Positions 23,668 through 33,792 of a DNA stretch of 64,000 bases are shown piece after piece. The position numbers were made by a program, and so were the translations under genes. The notes under the pieces were generated by a model, which had not been told where the DNA came from, ran no database searches, and was given only the letters and a program-made list of their open reading frames with translations. This DNA is from Ornithinimicrobium cavernae (GTDB lineage Bacteria; Actinomycetota; Actinomycetes; Actinomycetales; Dermatophilaceae). The stretch covers positions 1-64,000 of the forward strand of contig NZ_QDDJ01000021.1 in assembly GCF_003121625.1 (NCBI RefSeq), given 5' to 3'. Position 1 is the stretch's first letter; every line of letters starts with the position of its first letter.

Positions 23668-24828
23668 ATGGTTGACCGCGAGGACCACGAGGTCCGCTAC
23701 CACCGCGCCCTCCGTCCCCCGGTGCCGGGCCTGATCCACGAGATCAGCGACCTGGAGACGCTCACGGCGCTCCTCGGGGCGGGATCCTCCCTCGCGGGAT
23801 CGCGGCTGCAGGGTCTGGACCTGACCGGGCTGGAGTCGGAGTTGCTGGCGCGGGACGACCTGAGTGGGGTCGTGGTCCTGGGTGGGGTGCTCACCACAGC
23901 ACTCGAACGGCACCTGCGCACCCACGGCGCGATCATCTTCCCCACCGATCCCGCGGCGCCGGTCCGCCCCTACCGCGGCAGGTTGTACACCGCGGCCGAG
24001 CTCTACGACGGGCTCGCCGAGCACGGCTACGAGGCCACCACGGACGCGCGGGCCTATGCCTGGCTGCAGGACGCCACCATCCGTCACGACGCCTACGTCA
24101 CGGTGCTGCGGGCCATCCACGACGACGCCATGGCCGACGCCCTGGTCGATGTGGTCGCCGGGCGCAGGGTCGTCGGGGTGATGGGCGGGCACGCGCTGGC
24201 TCGCGGCACGGCGGAGTTCGCGGCGGCGGCGCACCTGGGGTTCACCCTGGCCGAGGCCGGGTATGTCGTGGCGACGGGCGGTGGACCGGGCGCCATGGAG
24301 GCGGCGAACCTGGGCGCCTGGTGCCGGACCGCGGGGCAGCTCCCGACTGCCCTGGAGCGGCTGGCGACCGTGCCGCACTTCGACACCGGGATCGGGGCGT
24401 GGGCGCAGGCGGCGATCGACCTCGTGCACGAGACCGACGGCGGCGGCCGTGTCCCGGGGCAGCTGCGCAGCCTCGGCATCCCGACGTGGCACTACGGTCA
24501 CGAGCCACCCAACGCCTTCGGGGACCTGATCGCCAAGTTCTTCAGCAACGCCCTGCGCGAGGACCTGCTCCTGCACCACAGCACGGCGGGGCTCATCGTC
24601 CTGCCCGGGGCCGCCGGCACGGTCCAGGAGGTGTTCCAGATGGCCACGCGCCTCTACTACGAGGTGGACGGTCGGGTGCCTCCCATCGTCCTGGTCGACC
24701 GGGTGCACTGGACGGAGCACCTGCCGGTGTTTCCCCTCCTGCAGGCCCTGGGACGGGACCGGCCGATGGGTGACGCGGTCCGCCTCGTCGACAGCGTCGA
24801 CGAGGCGGCGGACCTGCTCGTGGGCTGA
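23668..24828 (+). CDS. LOG-family / Rossmann-fold nucleotide-binding protein
   Basis: 386 residues. The C-terminal two thirds carry the LOG (lysine decarboxylase-like) fold motif VVATGGGPGAMEAANLGAW and, later, VLPGAAGTVQEVFQM, where the usual PGGxGTxxE reads PGAAGTVQE. Members hydrolyse nucleotide monophosphates or cytokinin-type ribosides at the N-glycosidic bond. The N-terminal 150 residues (GAGSSLAGSRLQGLDLTGLE onward) resemble the extension of long PpnN-like members. Specific activity is not assigned. The start appears leaderless. It is convergent with rlmN, 45 bases away. Confidence 0.78.
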   Translation: MVDREDHEVRYHRALRPPVPGLIHEISDLETLTALLGAGSSLAGSRLQGLDLTGLESELLARDDLSGVVVLGGVLTTALERHLRTHGAIIFPTDPAAPVRPYRGRLYTAAELYDGLAEHGYEATTDARAYAWLQDATIRHDAYVTVLRAIHDDAMADALVDVVAGRRVVGVMGGHALARGTAEFAAAAHLGFTLAEAGYVVATGGGPGAMEAANLGAWCRTAGQLPTALERLATVPHFDTGIGAWAQAAIDLVHETDGGGRVPGQLRSLGIPTWHYGHEPPNAFGDLIAKFFSNALREDLLLHHSTAGLIVLPGAAGTVQEVFQMATRLYYEVDGRVPPIVLVDRVHWTEHLPVFPLLQALGRDRPMGDAVRLVDSVDEAADLLVG

Positions 24829-24873
24829 GGCCCGGAGTCGTCGGGGTGTCCCGTCCTGCAAGGACGCGTGAGG

Positions 24874-26040
24874 TCAGACCGTGGCGGCGAGCTGTCCGCA
24901 GGCCCCGTCGATCTCCGAGCCGCGCGTGTCCCGCACGGTCGTGGGGATGCCGTGCGCCCGCAGCCGCTCCACGAACTGCTGCTCGACACCGGGCCGGGAC
25001 GCGGTCCACTTCGACCCCGGCGTCGGGTTGAGCGGGATGGGGTTGACGTGCACCCATCCGCGCCCGCGGGCGTTGAGCTTCTCGCCCAGCAGGTCGGCCC
25101 GCCAGGCGTGGTCGTTGATGTCCCTGATCAGGGCGTACTCGATGCTGACCCGCCGGCCCGTGGTCTCGTAGTAGCGGTGTGCCGCGTCGAGCGCCTCATC
25201 CACCTTCCACCGCGTGTTGATCGGCACCAGCTCGTCGCGCAGCTCGTCATCCGGGGCGTGCAGCGACAACGCCAGCGTCACCGGGATGTCCTCCCGCGAC
25301 AGCTTGTCGATGGCGGGAACCAGCCCGACCGTCGACATCGTGATCCCCCTGGCGGACATCCCCAGACCGTGCGGAGAGGGGTCCACGAGCCGGCGGATCG
25401 CATCGACCGAACGTCGGTAGTTGGCCAGGGCCTCACCCATCCCCATGAACACCACGTTGCTGACCCGCAGCGCCTCCTCTGTCGACCCCGCCCCGTCACT
25501 GCCGCCAGCCAGGTCGCCGTGCCGCAGGAAGCGCGCCGCCGCGACCACCTGCTCGACGATCTCGGCCGTCGACAGGTTCCGGGTCAGCCCCGCCTGCCCG
25601 GTGGCACAGAACGGGCAGTTCATGCCACACCCGGCCTGGCTGGAGATGCACATCGTGACCCGCCCCGGATAGCGCATGAGCACGGACTCGACCATGGCGC
25701 CGTCGTGCAGACGGTGCACCTGCTTCACCGTCGCACCGTCGTCGGTCGACAGGTTCCGGACCGGTGTGAACAGCGTGGGCAGCAGTGTGCCGACCAGGTC
25801 GTCGCGGACCGCCTTCGGCAGGTCGGTCATCTGCTCGGGGTCGGTGACCAGGCGCTCGAAGTAGTGCCGCGAGACCTGGTCGGCGCGGAACGGCTTGTGC
25901 CCGAGCTCGGCGAGCCAGGCGCGCCGGCCGTCCATGTCGAGGTCGGACAGGTGCTGCGGCGCCTTGCCCCGGCGGGGTGCGCTGAACGTCAGCGTGCCGG
26001 GTGCGGGACGGGTGCTGGGGACGGGCAGGTCAGTGGTCAT
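24874..26040 (-). CDS. rlmN: 23S rRNA (adenine-2503-C2)-methyltransferase (RlmN)
   Basis: Radical SAM enzyme methylating A2503 of 23S rRNA (and A37 of some tRNAs in the family). The iron-sulfur motif is [14 protein letters not shown], with the three Cys spaced CxxxCxx[41 protein letters not shown] and the C-terminal DIDGACGQL catalytic Cys region are present. About 388 residues, normal length. The ATG at 26040 or the GTG two codons upstream (26046) could start it; both have poor ribosome-binding sites. It follows cdsA by about 50 bases in the pyrH-frr-cdsA-rlmN run. Confidence 0.96.
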   Translation of the reverse strand: MTTDLPVPSTRPAPGTLTFSAPRRGKAPQHLSDLDMDGRRAWLAELGHKPFRADQVSRHYFERLVTDPEQMTDLPKAVRDDLVGTLLPTLFTPVRNLSTDDGATVKQVHRLHDGAMVESVLMRYPGRVTMCISSQAGCGMNCPFCATGQAGLTRNLSTAEIVEQVVAAARFLRHGDLAGGSDGAGSTEEALRVSNVVFMGMGEALANYRRSVDAIRRLVDPSPHGLGMSARGITMSTVGLVPAIDKLSREDIPVTLALSLHAPDDELRDELVPINTRWKVDEALDAAHRYYETTGRRVSIEYALIRDINDHAWRADLLGEKLNARGRGWVHVNPIPLNPTPGSKWTASRPGVEQQFVERLRAHGIPTTVRDTRGSEIDGACGQLAATV

Positions 26041-26092
26041 CCCCACCAGTGTCTCAGGAGCGCGGCCGGAAACCCATCCGTGCGCCCGGCAG

Positions 26093-26968
26093 TCAGACGG
26101 GCACGAGGATCCCGAGCAGGATCCAGACCAGCGGCGCGGTCAGCAGGAGCGAGTCGAGGCGGTCCATCAGCCCACCGTGCCCGGGCAGCAGGCTGCCCAT
26201 GTCCTTGATCCCCAGGTCGCGCTTGAGTGTGGACTCGGCGAGGTCGCCGACGGTGGCGAACAGCGCAACGGGCAGTCCCAGCAGGGCCCCGGCCCACCAC
26301 TCGCCCCCCAGCAGCAACGGGACACCGAGCCCACCGGCGATCGCGCTCGTGGCCAGGGAGCCGGCGAAACCCTCCCAGGACTTCTTCGGGCTGATCGAGG
26401 GTGCCATCGGGTGCTTACCGATGAGCACACCCACGGCATACCCCCCGATGTCACTCATGGTGGTCAGCAGGGCGTAGACGATGATCCGTTGACCACCGTC
26501 CGGTGCGTCGATCATCAGCGAGGTGAAGCTGGCCAGCAGCGCGACATAGGTGACGATGAAGACACCGCCGGCGACGTCGCGGGCCGCGCGGACCGGCCCC
26601 TCGATAGCCCGCCAGACCAGGATCCCCAGACAGACCAGGCCGTACCCGACGGTGAGGGCGTCACTGCCGCCGACGTACGCGAGGGGCACGAGCGCGGCGC
26701 CCAGCAGGACGGGCACGAGGGGGGCGTGGATGCGCCCGGCATGCAGCGCGCTGACCATCTCGAACGACCCGATCGCGACCACCACCGTCACGAGAGCGAC
26801 GAAGGAGGGTGCCCAGAGCAGCGCGGTGGCGATGATGAGTGCGCCGAGGACGACGCCCACACCGATCGCCGCGGGAAGGTCCCGCCCCGCCCGGGAGGGC
26901 TTCTTGTCCGTCGCGGTCTCGGCCTTCCGCAGCTGCGCCCGGTAGGCGCGACGCGACGAGGCGTCCAT
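26093..26968 (-). CDS. cdsA: Phosphatidate cytidylyltransferase (CdsA)
   Basis: Multi-pass membrane enzyme making CDP-diacylglycerol from phosphatidate and CTP. The 291 residues end with the family signature, seen as [20 protein letters not shown] followed by [26 protein letters not shown] is the upstream conserved motif. The first 35 residues are a basic cytoplasmic extension. GAGGAAGCACG precedes the ATG. It lies between frr and rlmN, the standard actinobacterial order. Confidence 0.95.
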   Translation of the reverse strand: MDASSRRAYRAQLRKAETATDKKPSRAGRDLPAAIGVGVVLGALIIATALLWAPSFVALVTVVVAIGSFEMVSALHAGRIHAPLVPVLLGAALVPLAYVGGSDALTVGYGLVCLGILVWRAIEGPVRAARDVAGGVFIVTYVALLASFTSLMIDAPDGGQRIIVYALLTTMSDIGGYAVGVLIGKHPMAPSISPKKSWEGFAGSLATSAIAGGLGVPLLLGGEWWAGALLGLPVALFATVGDLAESTLKRDLGIKDMGSLLPGHGGLMDRLDSLLLTAPLVWILLGILVPV

Positions 26969-26992
26969 CGTGCTTCCTCTGACCGGGAGGCC

Positions 26993-27559
26993 TCAGACCT
27001 CCATCAGCTCGGCTTCCTTGAGCTTGAGCACCTCGTCGATCTGGTCGACGTACTTCTTGGTGATGGCCTCGATCTCCTTCTCGGAGCGGGTCCCCTCGTC
27101 CTCGCCGATCTCCCCGTCCTTGACGGCCCTGGAGATGGCGTCCATCGTGGCGCGACGCACGTTGCGGACCGACACCTTGGCGTCCTCACCCTTGGTGCGG
27201 GCCAGCTTGATGTACTCCTTGCGGCGGTCCTCGGTCAGCTGCGGCATGACGATGCGGATCGCGTGGCCGTCGTTGCTCGGGTTGAGCTGCAGCTCGCCCT
27301 CGCGCAGGACCTTCTCGATGCCGGTCATGACGCCCTTGTCGAACGGGGTGATGAGCACGGTGCGGGCGTCCTGGATCTGGAACGACGCCAGCTGCTGCAG
27401 GGGGGTGGGTGCCCCGTAGTAGTCGACCATCAGCTTGTTGAACATGCTCGGGTGCGCACGCCCGGTCCGGATGGTGGCCATGTCGTCGCGGGCCACCTCG
27501 ACGGCCTTGCCCATCTTGTCCTCGGCCTCCATGACGGCCATCTCGATCGCTTCGGACAT
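26993..27559 (-). CDS. frr: Ribosome recycling factor (Frr)
   Basis: Cytoplasmic factor that splits post-termination ribosomes together with EF-G. The 188 residues match the family closely: EMAVMEAEDKMGKAVEVAR at the start, IRTGRAHPSMFNKLMVDYYG, TPLQQLASF and IRIVMPQLTEDRRKEYIKL. AGGAG stands 9 bases before the ATG. It is about 80 bases downstream of pyrH. Confidence 0.97.
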   Translation of the reverse strand: MSEAIEMAVMEAEDKMGKAVEVARDDMATIRTGRAHPSMFNKLMVDYYGAPTPLQQLASFQIQDARTVLITPFDKGVMTGIEKVLREGELQLNPSNDGHAIRIVMPQLTEDRRKEYIKLARTKGEDAKVSVRNVRRATMDAISRAVKDGEIGEDEGTRSEKEIEAITKKYVDQIDEVLKLKEAELMEV

Positions 27560-27640
27560 CAGCTCGTGCTCCTTGTGTCGGTGCGCCCGGTGGTGGCGCG
27601 GGGTCGTTGGTGTGGTCTGCGGCGTGCGGCGGGCGGGCCG

Positions 27641-28435
27641 TCAGTCGGCCGTGACCAGTGTTCCGATCTTCTCACCACGCAGCGCCCGGGTGATGCTGTC
27701 CTCCCCGCCCATCCCGAAGACCAGCATGTCGAGGCCGTTGTCCATGCACAGGCTGAACGCGGCGGCGTCGACGACCTTGAGGTTGCTGGCCAGCGCGTCG
27801 GCGTAGGTCAACCGGTCCAGTTTGACCGCGTCGGGGTCGGTGCGCGGGTCAGCGGTGTAGACCCCGTCCACGCCGTGCTTGCTCATCAGCACGACATCAC
27901 AGTGGATCTCCAGGGCGCGCTGGGCGGAGACGGTGTCGGTGGAGAAGTAGGGCATACCCGCACCCGCGCCGAAGATGACCACGCGGCCCTTCTCCATGTG
28001 GCGGATCGCGCGGCGGGGGATGTAGGGCTCGGCGACCTGGCCCATCGTGATCGCCGTCTGCACACGGGTGGGCACCCCCTCCTTCTCCAGGTAGTCCTGG
28101 AGGGCCAGGCAGTTCATCACGGTGCCCAGCATGCCCATGTAGTCCGCACGGGCCCGGTCCATGCCCCGCTGCTGCAGCTGGGCGCCGCGGAAGAAGTTGC
28201 CGCCACCCATCACGACCGCGATCTGCACGCCCTCGCGCGCGGCCCGGGCGATCTGCCGGGCGATGCCCTTGACGACGTCGGGGTCCAGGCCGACGCTGCC
28301 CCCTCCGAAGGCCTCACCGGAGAGCTTCAGGAGCACCCGGCGGCCGGGCTCGGCCCCCTCCGGCGCGTTGTCAACCAAGGGGTCGGGGGCCGTCGACGGG
28401 AACACTTCGTGGGTGGTGGTCAGGCTGTCGGACAC
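27641..28435 (-). CDS. pyrH: UMP kinase (PyrH)
   Basis: Amino-acid-kinase-fold enzyme converting UMP to UDP for pyrimidine and RNA synthesis. [55 protein letters not shown]-type segments and [14 protein letters not shown] are seen. GTG at 28435 was chosen because AGGAGG lies 4 bases upstream; this gives 264 residues, with about 27 residues before the core, common in actinobacteria. A strong hairpin separates it from tsf upstream. Confidence 0.96.
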   Translation of the reverse strand: MSDSLTTTHEVFPSTAPDPLVDNAPEGAEPGRRVLLKLSGEAFGGGSVGLDPDVVKGIARQIARAAREGVQIAVVMGGGNFFRGAQLQQRGMDRARADYMGMLGTVMNCLALQDYLEKEGVPTRVQTAITMGQVAEPYIPRRAIRHMEKGRVVIFGAGAGMPYFSTDTVSAQRALEIHCDVVLMSKHGVDGVYTADPRTDPDAVKLDRLTYADALASNLKVVDAAAFSLCMDNGLDMLVFGMGGEDSITRALRGEKIGTLVTAD

Positions 28436-28588
28436 GAAGCCTCCTGGGAGTCCTGCGGCGGTCAGGGGTCGCTCGATCCTGCCACACCGGAGTGGCTGGG
28501 ACACACTCCGGCCGGTGGGAGGACCGCTCGGGGCACCGGTCCCCCGGTGCCGACAACATCATCGCACCATCACCCTTTCCAGACACCG

Positions 28589-28637
28589 GTATGCCGAGAG
28601 GCCGGGCCCCACAAGGGAACCCGGCCTCACGGCATAC
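28589..28637 (-). terminator. Terminator hairpin between tsf and pyrH
   Basis: GTATGCCG (28589-28596) pairs with CGGCATAC (28630-28637), and GGCCGGG pairs with CCCGGCC inside it. It starts 18 bases after the tsf stop. There is no U-tract, as is usual for high-GC actinobacteria. Confidence 0.8.
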
Positions 28638-28654
28638 GGACGGAAGGGTCTCGC

Positions 28655-29482
28655 TCAGACGCCGACCTTGAAGCGGGCGAAGGAGACGACCTGCGCACCG
28701 CCCTCGGTGGCGACCTGTGCCACGGACTTCTTGGGGTCCTTGGCGAACGGCTGGTCCAGCAGCACGTTCTCCTTGAAGTAGCCGTTGACCCGACCCTCGA
28801 CGATCTTGGGCAGGGCCTGCTCCGGCTTGCCCTCCTCGCGGGCGGTCTCCTCGGCGATCCGGCGCTCGTTGGCGACGGTCTCCGCGTCGACGTCCTCACG
28901 GGTCAGCACCGTGGGGCTGAACGCCGCGACGTGCATCGCGATGTCACGCGCCACCTGGGCGTCGCCACCGGCAGTCGCCACCAGGACACCGATCTGCGCG
29001 GGCAGGTCGGGGCTGGTCTTGTGCAGGTAGGACACGACCTGCTCGCCCTCGATGCGAGCCACACGGCGGATCTCGATCTTCTCGCCGATCGTCGCGTTGG
29101 CCTCGTCCAGGACGGCCTGGACGGTCTGGCCGTCCAGGTCGCTGGCCAGGAGGGACTCGGGGTCGCTGGCACCGATGGCGACGGCCTGGGCCAGCACCTT
29201 GTCGGCCAGCTCGCCGAACTTCTCGCCCTTAGCGACGAAGTCCGTCTCGCAGTTGATCTCGACCAGCGTGCCGACGTTGCCGTCGACGTGCGCGGCGACC
29301 AGCCCGTTGGAGGCGGAGCGACCCTCACGCTTGGTCACTCCCTTGAGCCCCTTGACCCGCAGGATCTCGGTCGCCTTGGTGGTGTCGCCCTCGGCCTCGT
29401 CCAGGGCCTTCTTGACGTCCATCATGCCGGCGCCCGTCGCCTCGCGCAGGGCCTTGATGTCAGCGGCGGTGTAGTTCGCCAT
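28655..29482 (-). CDS. tsf: Elongation factor Ts
   Basis: Guanine-nucleotide exchange factor for EF-Tu. The 275 residues begin with the UBA-like domain (MANYTAADIKALREATGAGM, then DVKKALDEAEGD). INCETDFVAKGEKF is the conserved EF-Tu contact segment, and the core ends AKDPKKSVAQVATE. AAGGAGCG is about 13 bases before the ATG. It forms a two-gene unit with rpsB, 57 bases upstream. Confidence 0.97.
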   Translation of the reverse strand: MANYTAADIKALREATGAGMMDVKKALDEAEGDTTKATEILRVKGLKGVTKREGRSASNGLVAAHVDGNVGTLVEINCETDFVAKGEKFGELADKVLAQAVAIGASDPESLLASDLDGQTVQAVLDEANATIGEKIEIRRVARIEGEQVVSYLHKTSPDLPAQIGVLVATAGGDAQVARDIAMHVAAFSPTVLTREDVDAETVANERRIAEETAREEGKPEQALPKIVEGRVNGYFKENVLLDQPFAKDPKKSVAQVATEGGAQVVSFARFKVGV

Positions 29483-29539
29483 GGATCGGGTTCGCTCCTT
29501 CGTCAGGGAACTTCGGTGGGTGGTGGGTGTGCCGGGTGC

Positions 29540-30490
29540 TCAGGACTGCTCGGCCGGGGCGGTCTCGCCCTCGGCCGGGGTGGCCTCGGCAGCCGGAGCA
29601 GCCTCGGTCTCAGCAGCCGGGGCCGCCTCGGTGGTCTCAGCAGCCTCGGTGGTCTCAGCAGCCTCGGGGGTCTCGGCAGCCGGAGCCGCCGGGGCCTGTG
29701 CGGTGGCGGTCTCGGTGCCCTCGGAGCCGGCCAGCAGCTCGCGCTCCCACTCAGCCATCGGCTCCGTCTCGGCGGCGCCCTCCTCGGAGGTGCCACCACC
29801 GGCGCGGGACATGAGGCCGTCGGCCACGGCGTCGGCCATGACGCGGGTCAGCAGCGCGACCGAGCGGATCGCGTCGTCGTTGCCCGGCACCTTGTAGTCG
29901 ACCTCGTCCGGGTCGCAGTTGGTGTCCAGGATCGCGATGACCGGGACGCCGAGCTTGCGCGCCTCGGTGACGGCCAGGTGCTCCTTCTTGGTGTCGACGA
30001 CCCACACGGCGGACGGGACCTTGCCCATGTCACGGATGCCGCCCAGTGCGCGCTCGAGCTTCTCGTGCTCGCGCCGCATCATGAGGAGCTCCTTCTTGGT
30101 GTGCCCGGAACCGGCCACGTTGTCGAAGTCGATCTCCTCGAGCTCCTTGAGGCGGCTCAGCCGCTTGGAGACCGTCTGGAAGTTGGTGAGCATGCCGCCC
30201 AGCCAGCGGTGGTTCACGTAGGGCATGCCCACGCGGGTGGCCTGCTCGGCGATGGCCTCCTGGGCCTGCTTCTTGGTGCCGACGAACAGGATGGTGCCGC
30301 CGTGGGCGACGGTCTGCTTGACGAAGTCGTAGGCCTCGTTGAGGTAGGTCAGCGACTGCTGCAGGTCGATGATGTAGATGCCGTTGCGCTCGGTCATGAT
30401 GAAGCGCTTCATCTTGGGGTTCCAGCGACGGGTCTGGTGCCCGAAGTGGACGCCGCTCTCGAGGAGCTGGCGCATGGTGACGACGGCCAT
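29540..30490 (-). CDS. rpsB: 30S ribosomal protein S2 with long acidic tail
   Basis: Ribosomal protein uS2 of 316 residues. The core (1 to about 235) has [36 protein letters not shown] and [16 protein letters not shown], and [19 protein letters not shown] later. The remaining 80 or so residues form an Ala/Glu/Thr/Pro-rich disordered tail with repeated AAETTE units. Actinobacterial S2 tails are common but this is long. ATG 30490 is the conserved start; the longer open frame upstream is not coding. Confidence 0.95.
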   Translation of the reverse strand: MAVVTMRQLLESGVHFGHQTRRWNPKMKRFIMTERNGIYIIDLQQSLTYLNEAYDFVKQTVAHGGTILFVGTKKQAQEAIAEQATRVGMPYVNHRWLGGMLTNFQTVSKRLSRLKELEEIDFDNVAGSGHTKKELLMMRREHEKLERALGGIRDMGKVPSAVWVVDTKKEHLAVTEARKLGVPVIAILDTNCDPDEVDYKVPGNDDAIRSVALLTRVMADAVADGLMSRAGGGTSEEGAAETEPMAEWERELLAGSEGTETATAQAPAAPAAETPEAAETTEAAETTEAAPAAETEAAPAAEATPAEGETAPAEQS

Positions 30491-30701
30491 GCCGAGGTCT
30501 CGCTTTCTTCTAGGGTGCAGTTGTCTCCTGGCACGGGCGACGACCTCCACCCGACCCCTACGGAGGGGACGGGACCGCGGAGGTGCGTCCCGGCATACCT
30601 GGCCCGCGACCGGAGGTCGGGGTGGTGCCGGTGGGCTCGTGCGCGAATTCATCTGGTGCGCCCGCAAGCAGGCACACCACACGTGCTCAGCATTCTACGG
30701 C

Positions 30702-30707
30702 TACGGT
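30702..30707 (+). promoter_or_regulatory. -10-like hexamer, leaderless aminotransferase gene
   Basis: TACGGT ends exactly 6 bases before the ATG at 30714. No ribosome-binding site is present. Confidence 0.5.
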
Positions 30708-30713
30708 CGGGTC

Positions 30714-31874
30714 ATGCGAAATCCTCTCGTGACCCGGATGGCCGGCTTCGGCTCCACGATCTTTGCGGAGATGACCCAGAAGGCGCTGCAGTTCGATGCA
30801 GTCAACCTCGGTCAGGGCTTCCCCGACACCGACGGGCCGCAGGAACTGCTCGATATCGCCCGGGAGTCGATCGCCTCCGGCCTCAACCAGTACTCCCCCG
30901 CCATCGGCATGCCGGTGCTGCGGCAGGCGGTCGCCGACCACCAGCGCCGCTTCTACGGCCTGGACGTCGACCCGGACACCGAGGTGCTGGTCACGGTGGG
31001 CGCCACGGAGGCGATCGCCGCCTCGATCCTGGGACTGGTCGAGCCCGGCGAGGAGGTGGTGACCTTTGAGCCGTTCTATGACTCGTATGCCGCGTCGATC
31101 GCCCTCGCCGGGGCGGTGCGCCGCACGGTCCCGCTGCACTTCCCGGACCTCGCCGTCGACGAGGCGGCCCTGCGGGCGGCGTTCGGGCCGCGCACCCGCG
31201 CGGTGCTGCTGAACACACCACACAACCCGACGGGCAAGGTGTTCACCCGCGCCGAGCTGGAGCTGGTCGCCGAGCTCGCGCGCGAGCACGACGCGGTGGT
31301 GATCGCCGACGAGGTGTATGAGCACCTCACGTTCGACGGCTCGACGCACGTCCCGATCGCGACGCTTCCCGGCATGGCCGAGCGCACCCTGACCATCAGC
31401 TCCGGGGGCAAGACGTTCTCGCTCACCGGGTGGAAGGTCGGTTGGGTGCACGGACCGGCCGAGCTCCTGGCTGCGGTCCGCGCCGTCAAGCAGTTCCTGA
31501 CCTTCGTCGGCTCCGGGCCGTTCCAGCCGGCGATCGCCCACGGTCTCGCCCTGCCGGAGGAGTTCTTCCAGGGCTTCGCCGCCGAGCTCCAGGGCAAGCG
31601 CGATGTGCTGGTCGAGGCCCTGACCGGGGCCGGCCTTCCGGTCATGCCGTGTCAGGGCACCTACTTCGTCATCGCGGACGCTGCACCTCTCGGCGTCACC
31701 GACGCGGTCGAGTTCTGCCGCAACATGCCAGAGCAGGTCGGCGTCGTGGGCGTCCCGGTCTCCGCCTTCTGTGACGACCCGGAACCGGTTCGGACACTGG
31801 TCCGGTTCGCGTTCTGCAAGCGCGAGGAGGTGCTGCGCGAAGGCGCCCGTCGCCTGCGCAGCCTGGCACCTTAG
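30714..31874 (+). CDS. Class I/II PLP aminotransferase (DapC / kynurenine aminotransferase type)
   Basis: Cytoplasmic aminotransferase of 386 residues. NLGQGFPDTDGPQEL and NQYSPAIGMPVLRQAVA are typical of the DapC/KAT group. NTPHNPTGKVF, VIADEVYEHLTFDG and the PLP-lysine motif SSGGKTFSLTGWKVGW are intact, as is the final Arg near LVRFAFCKREE. Actinobacterial homologues serve as N-succinyldiaminopimelate aminotransferase in lysine/peptidoglycan precursor synthesis, but kynurenine or methionine-cycle activity is also possible. It lies divergent from rpsB and convergent with xerC. Confidence 0.85.
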   Translation: MRNPLVTRMAGFGSTIFAEMTQKALQFDAVNLGQGFPDTDGPQELLDIARESIASGLNQYSPAIGMPVLRQAVADHQRRFYGLDVDPDTEVLVTVGATEAIAASILGLVEPGEEVVTFEPFYDSYAASIALAGAVRRTVPLHFPDLAVDEAALRAAFGPRTRAVLLNTPHNPTGKVFTRAELELVAELAREHDAVVIADEVYEHLTFDGSTHVPIATLPGMAERTLTISSGGKTFSLTGWKVGWVHGPAELLAAVRAVKQFLTFVGSGPFQPAIAHGLALPEEFFQGFAAELQGKRDVLVEALTGAGLPVMPCQGTYFVIADAAPLGVTDAVEFCRNMPEQVGVVGVPVSAFCDDPEPVRTLVRFAFCKREEVLREGARRLRSLAP

Positions 31875-31899
31875 GGCCGGCCTCCGTCGGGGGCGCGGC

Positions 31900-32859
31900 T
31901 CAGGCGCGCGGGTGCGCCTGCCGGTAGGCCGCCCGCAGCCGGTCCACCGAAACGTGCGTGTAGATCTGGGTGGTCGCCAGGCTGGCGTGACCGAGCATCT
32001 CCTGGACGGTCCTGAGGTCAGCTCCCCCCTCCAGCAGGTGGGTCGCCGCGCTGTGCCGCAGACCGTGGGGCCCGAGGTCGGCGGCCTCGGGGAGGTGGGC
32101 CAGCAGGTCGTGGACGACGGTGCGGACCTGCCGCTGGTCCACGCGCCGGCCCCGGCGCCCCAGGAACAGCGCGGGACCGGACTCAACCGTCACCAACCTC
32201 GGCCGACCGTGCGCGAGCCAGGCGTGCAACGCCTCGGCAGCCGGTGCACCGAACGGGACAGTGCGCTCCTTGGCCCCCTTGCCCAGGACCCTGGCCACGT
32301 GGCCGGGCAGGTCCAGGTCGTCCACGTCGAGCCCGGTGAGCTCGCCCACGCGCATCCCGCTGGCGTAGAGGAGCTCGAGGACCGCGCGGTTGCGCAGGTG
32401 CACGGGGTCGTCATCGTCCGCCGCGACGGCGGCCAGCTCCATGAGGTCCGCAGCCTCCCCCTTCTTCAGCACACCGGGCAGATGGCGTCCTTTGCGTGGG
32501 GCGCCCAGGCGCAGCGAGGGGTCGGAGGGGATGTGCCCGGTCTGCGTGGCCCAGCGCAGGAAGGTCCTCACCGCGGCCGACCGTCGGGCGATCGTGGAGG
32601 AGGCGGCCCCCTCCTCGGACAGTGAGCCCAGCCAGGTCCGCAGGTCCGCCAGCGTGATGTCGGCAAGATCAACGACGCCGGCGTCACGGAGGGACCGCGA
32701 CATGGCGGTGATGTCACCGAGATACGCCCGCACCGTGTGCTCGGAGCGGTTCCGCTCCGCCCCGAGGTGGCGGCGGAACGCGGCGAGCACGTCCTCGGGC
32801 ACGAGGGGCTCGCCGTCACCTGCTGCCTTCCGGGTGCTTTGTCCGGCGTCCTGGTCCAC
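31900..32859 (-). CDS. xerC: Tyrosine recombinase XerC
   Basis: Site-specific recombinase for chromosome dimer resolution. An N-terminal SAM-like DNA-binding domain ([20 protein letters not shown]) is followed by a catalytic domain with Arg in [13 protein letters not shown], Lys near [30 protein letters not shown] with His and Arg, [14 protein letters not shown] and the terminal Tyr in IYTHVS. The catalytic set is complete. GTG at 32859 gives 319 residues, close to the usual length. The neighbouring dprA-M23 genes match the common actinobacterial order. Confidence 0.92.
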   Translation of the reverse strand: MDQDAGQSTRKAAGDGEPLVPEDVLAAFRRHLGAERNRSEHTVRAYLGDITAMSRSLRDAGVVDLADITLADLRTWLGSLSEEGAASSTIARRSAAVRTFLRWATQTGHIPSDPSLRLGAPRKGRHLPGVLKKGEAADLMELAAVAADDDDPVHLRNRAVLELLYASGMRVGELTGLDVDDLDLPGHVARVLGKGAKERTVPFGAPAAEALHAWLAHGRPRLVTVESGPALFLGRRGRRVDQRQVRTVVHDLLAHLPEAADLGPHGLRHSAATHLLEGGADLRTVQEMLGHASLATTQIYTHVSVDRLRAAYRQAHPRA

Positions 32860-33016
32860 CCGTCCACGGTGCCACGGCGCGCACGCAGACAGTCGCAGGA
32901 CGCGCAGACCCGAGCGGTGAGGTGGGTGGCCGGTGCCTGCGCGACGGGCAGCGCCGGCCCCCGGACCGCAACCCAGTCGCACCGACCGGGTCACGTGCAC
33001 CCGCCAGCGGACCACG

Positions 33017-33781
33017 TCAGTGCTCGTGCGGGAGAAGGGTGAGCTCCCACGGCTGGAGGAACAGGAGCGGGTCGAGGTACTCGTCGCCACGGACGGCCCC
33101 GAGATGCAGGCAGGTCCGGAGCAGGCAGTGGCTGCCGATGGCCCCCAGGTGCCCGATGCGATCGCCCGCCGCCACCTGCTCGCCCCGGCTGATCCGGTCC
33201 GTGACCGGCTGGTAGGTGCTGCGCACCCCGTCCGCGTGGGTGACCGAGACGATGCCCACGCCGGCGATGCTGCCGCTGTAGGTCACTGTGCCGTCGGCAA
33301 CCGCCAGCACCGGAGAGGTGGTCATGCCAGCCAGGTCGATGCCACGGTGCCCTGGGAGCCAGCGCTCCTCCGGCGGGTCGAAGCGCTTGACGACCTCAGG
33401 CTGGCCGGGCAGGGGCCACTGCCACACTCCCCGCGGGGTCAGCCCATCGGTCTGTGCCATCCGAGCGGTCAGGGCCGAGGCCGTCCGGGTCACGCCGGCG
33501 AAGAAGGCGGTCAGGACGGCGCCGTCCCCGTCGCGCTCGGTCGCCGGGCCCGTGAGGCCCCGGTCCGCGGGCGGCGCCAGGGTCAGCAGAACGACCAGGA
33601 GACAGGCCGGGACCCGGTCCACCGTGCGCGCGGGACGCCTGGGTAGGTGGCCCGACCGCCAGGTCAGGCGGCCCCTCACGCTCGCCCGATCTCGCAGCCG
33701 TCGGGTCACGCCCTTCCCCAGCCGACGGGTCACGACCTTCCCCAGCCGTCGGGTCACGCCCTTCCCCAGCCGGCGCGTCAT
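33017..33781 (-). CDS. M23-family peptidase (LytM-like) with repeat-encoded N-terminus
   Basis: Probable exported cell-wall endopeptidase or inactive LytM regulator of 254 residues. The N-terminus is strongly basic and repeated (TRRLGKGV x4) because of a 24-bp DNA repeat. A hydrophobic stretch ([13 protein letters not shown]) follows and could be a signal anchor. The peptidase core has GHRGIDLAG (zinc His and Asp) and, near the end, [19 protein letters not shown], in which the normal HxH reads HLG, so catalysis is uncertain. ATG 33781 overlaps the dprA stop by 4 bases and has GGGGGAGG just before it. Confidence 0.85.
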   Translation of the reverse strand: MTRRLGKGVTRRLGKVVTRRLGKGVTRRLRDRASVRGRLTWRSGHLPRRPARTVDRVPACLLVVLLTLAPPADRGLTGPATERDGDGAVLTAFFAGVTRTASALTARMAQTDGLTPRGVWQWPLPGQPEVVKRFDPPEERWLPGHRGIDLAGMTTSPVLAVADGTVTYSGSIAGVGIVSVTHADGVRSTYQPVTDRISRGEQVAAGDRIGHLGAIGSHCLLRTCLHLGAVRGDEYLDPLLFLQPWELTLLPHEH

Positions 33782-33792
33782 GCCCTCCCCCA
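33697..33792 (-). repeat. 24-bp tandem repeat (4 copies) at the dprA/M23 junction
   Basis: Units at 33697, 33721, 33745 and 33769 have the form GCCGTCGGGTCACGCCCTTC plus CCCA. The unit is in frame with the M23 gene and encodes TRRLGKGV-type octapeptides. The fourth unit carries the M23 start codon and the dprA stop. Confidence 0.9.

Noticed and set aside
25895-31069. Very long plus-strand open frame (1724 codons)
   Set aside because: It runs antisense to rlmN, cdsA, frr, pyrH, tsf and rpsB, all strongly recognised. Long antisense frames are expected at this GC content.
31900-32859. Integrase of a mobile element
   Set aside because: Length, complete XerC motifs and neighbourhood (dprA, rpsB) fit the housekeeping XerC; no attachment-site duplication was seen.
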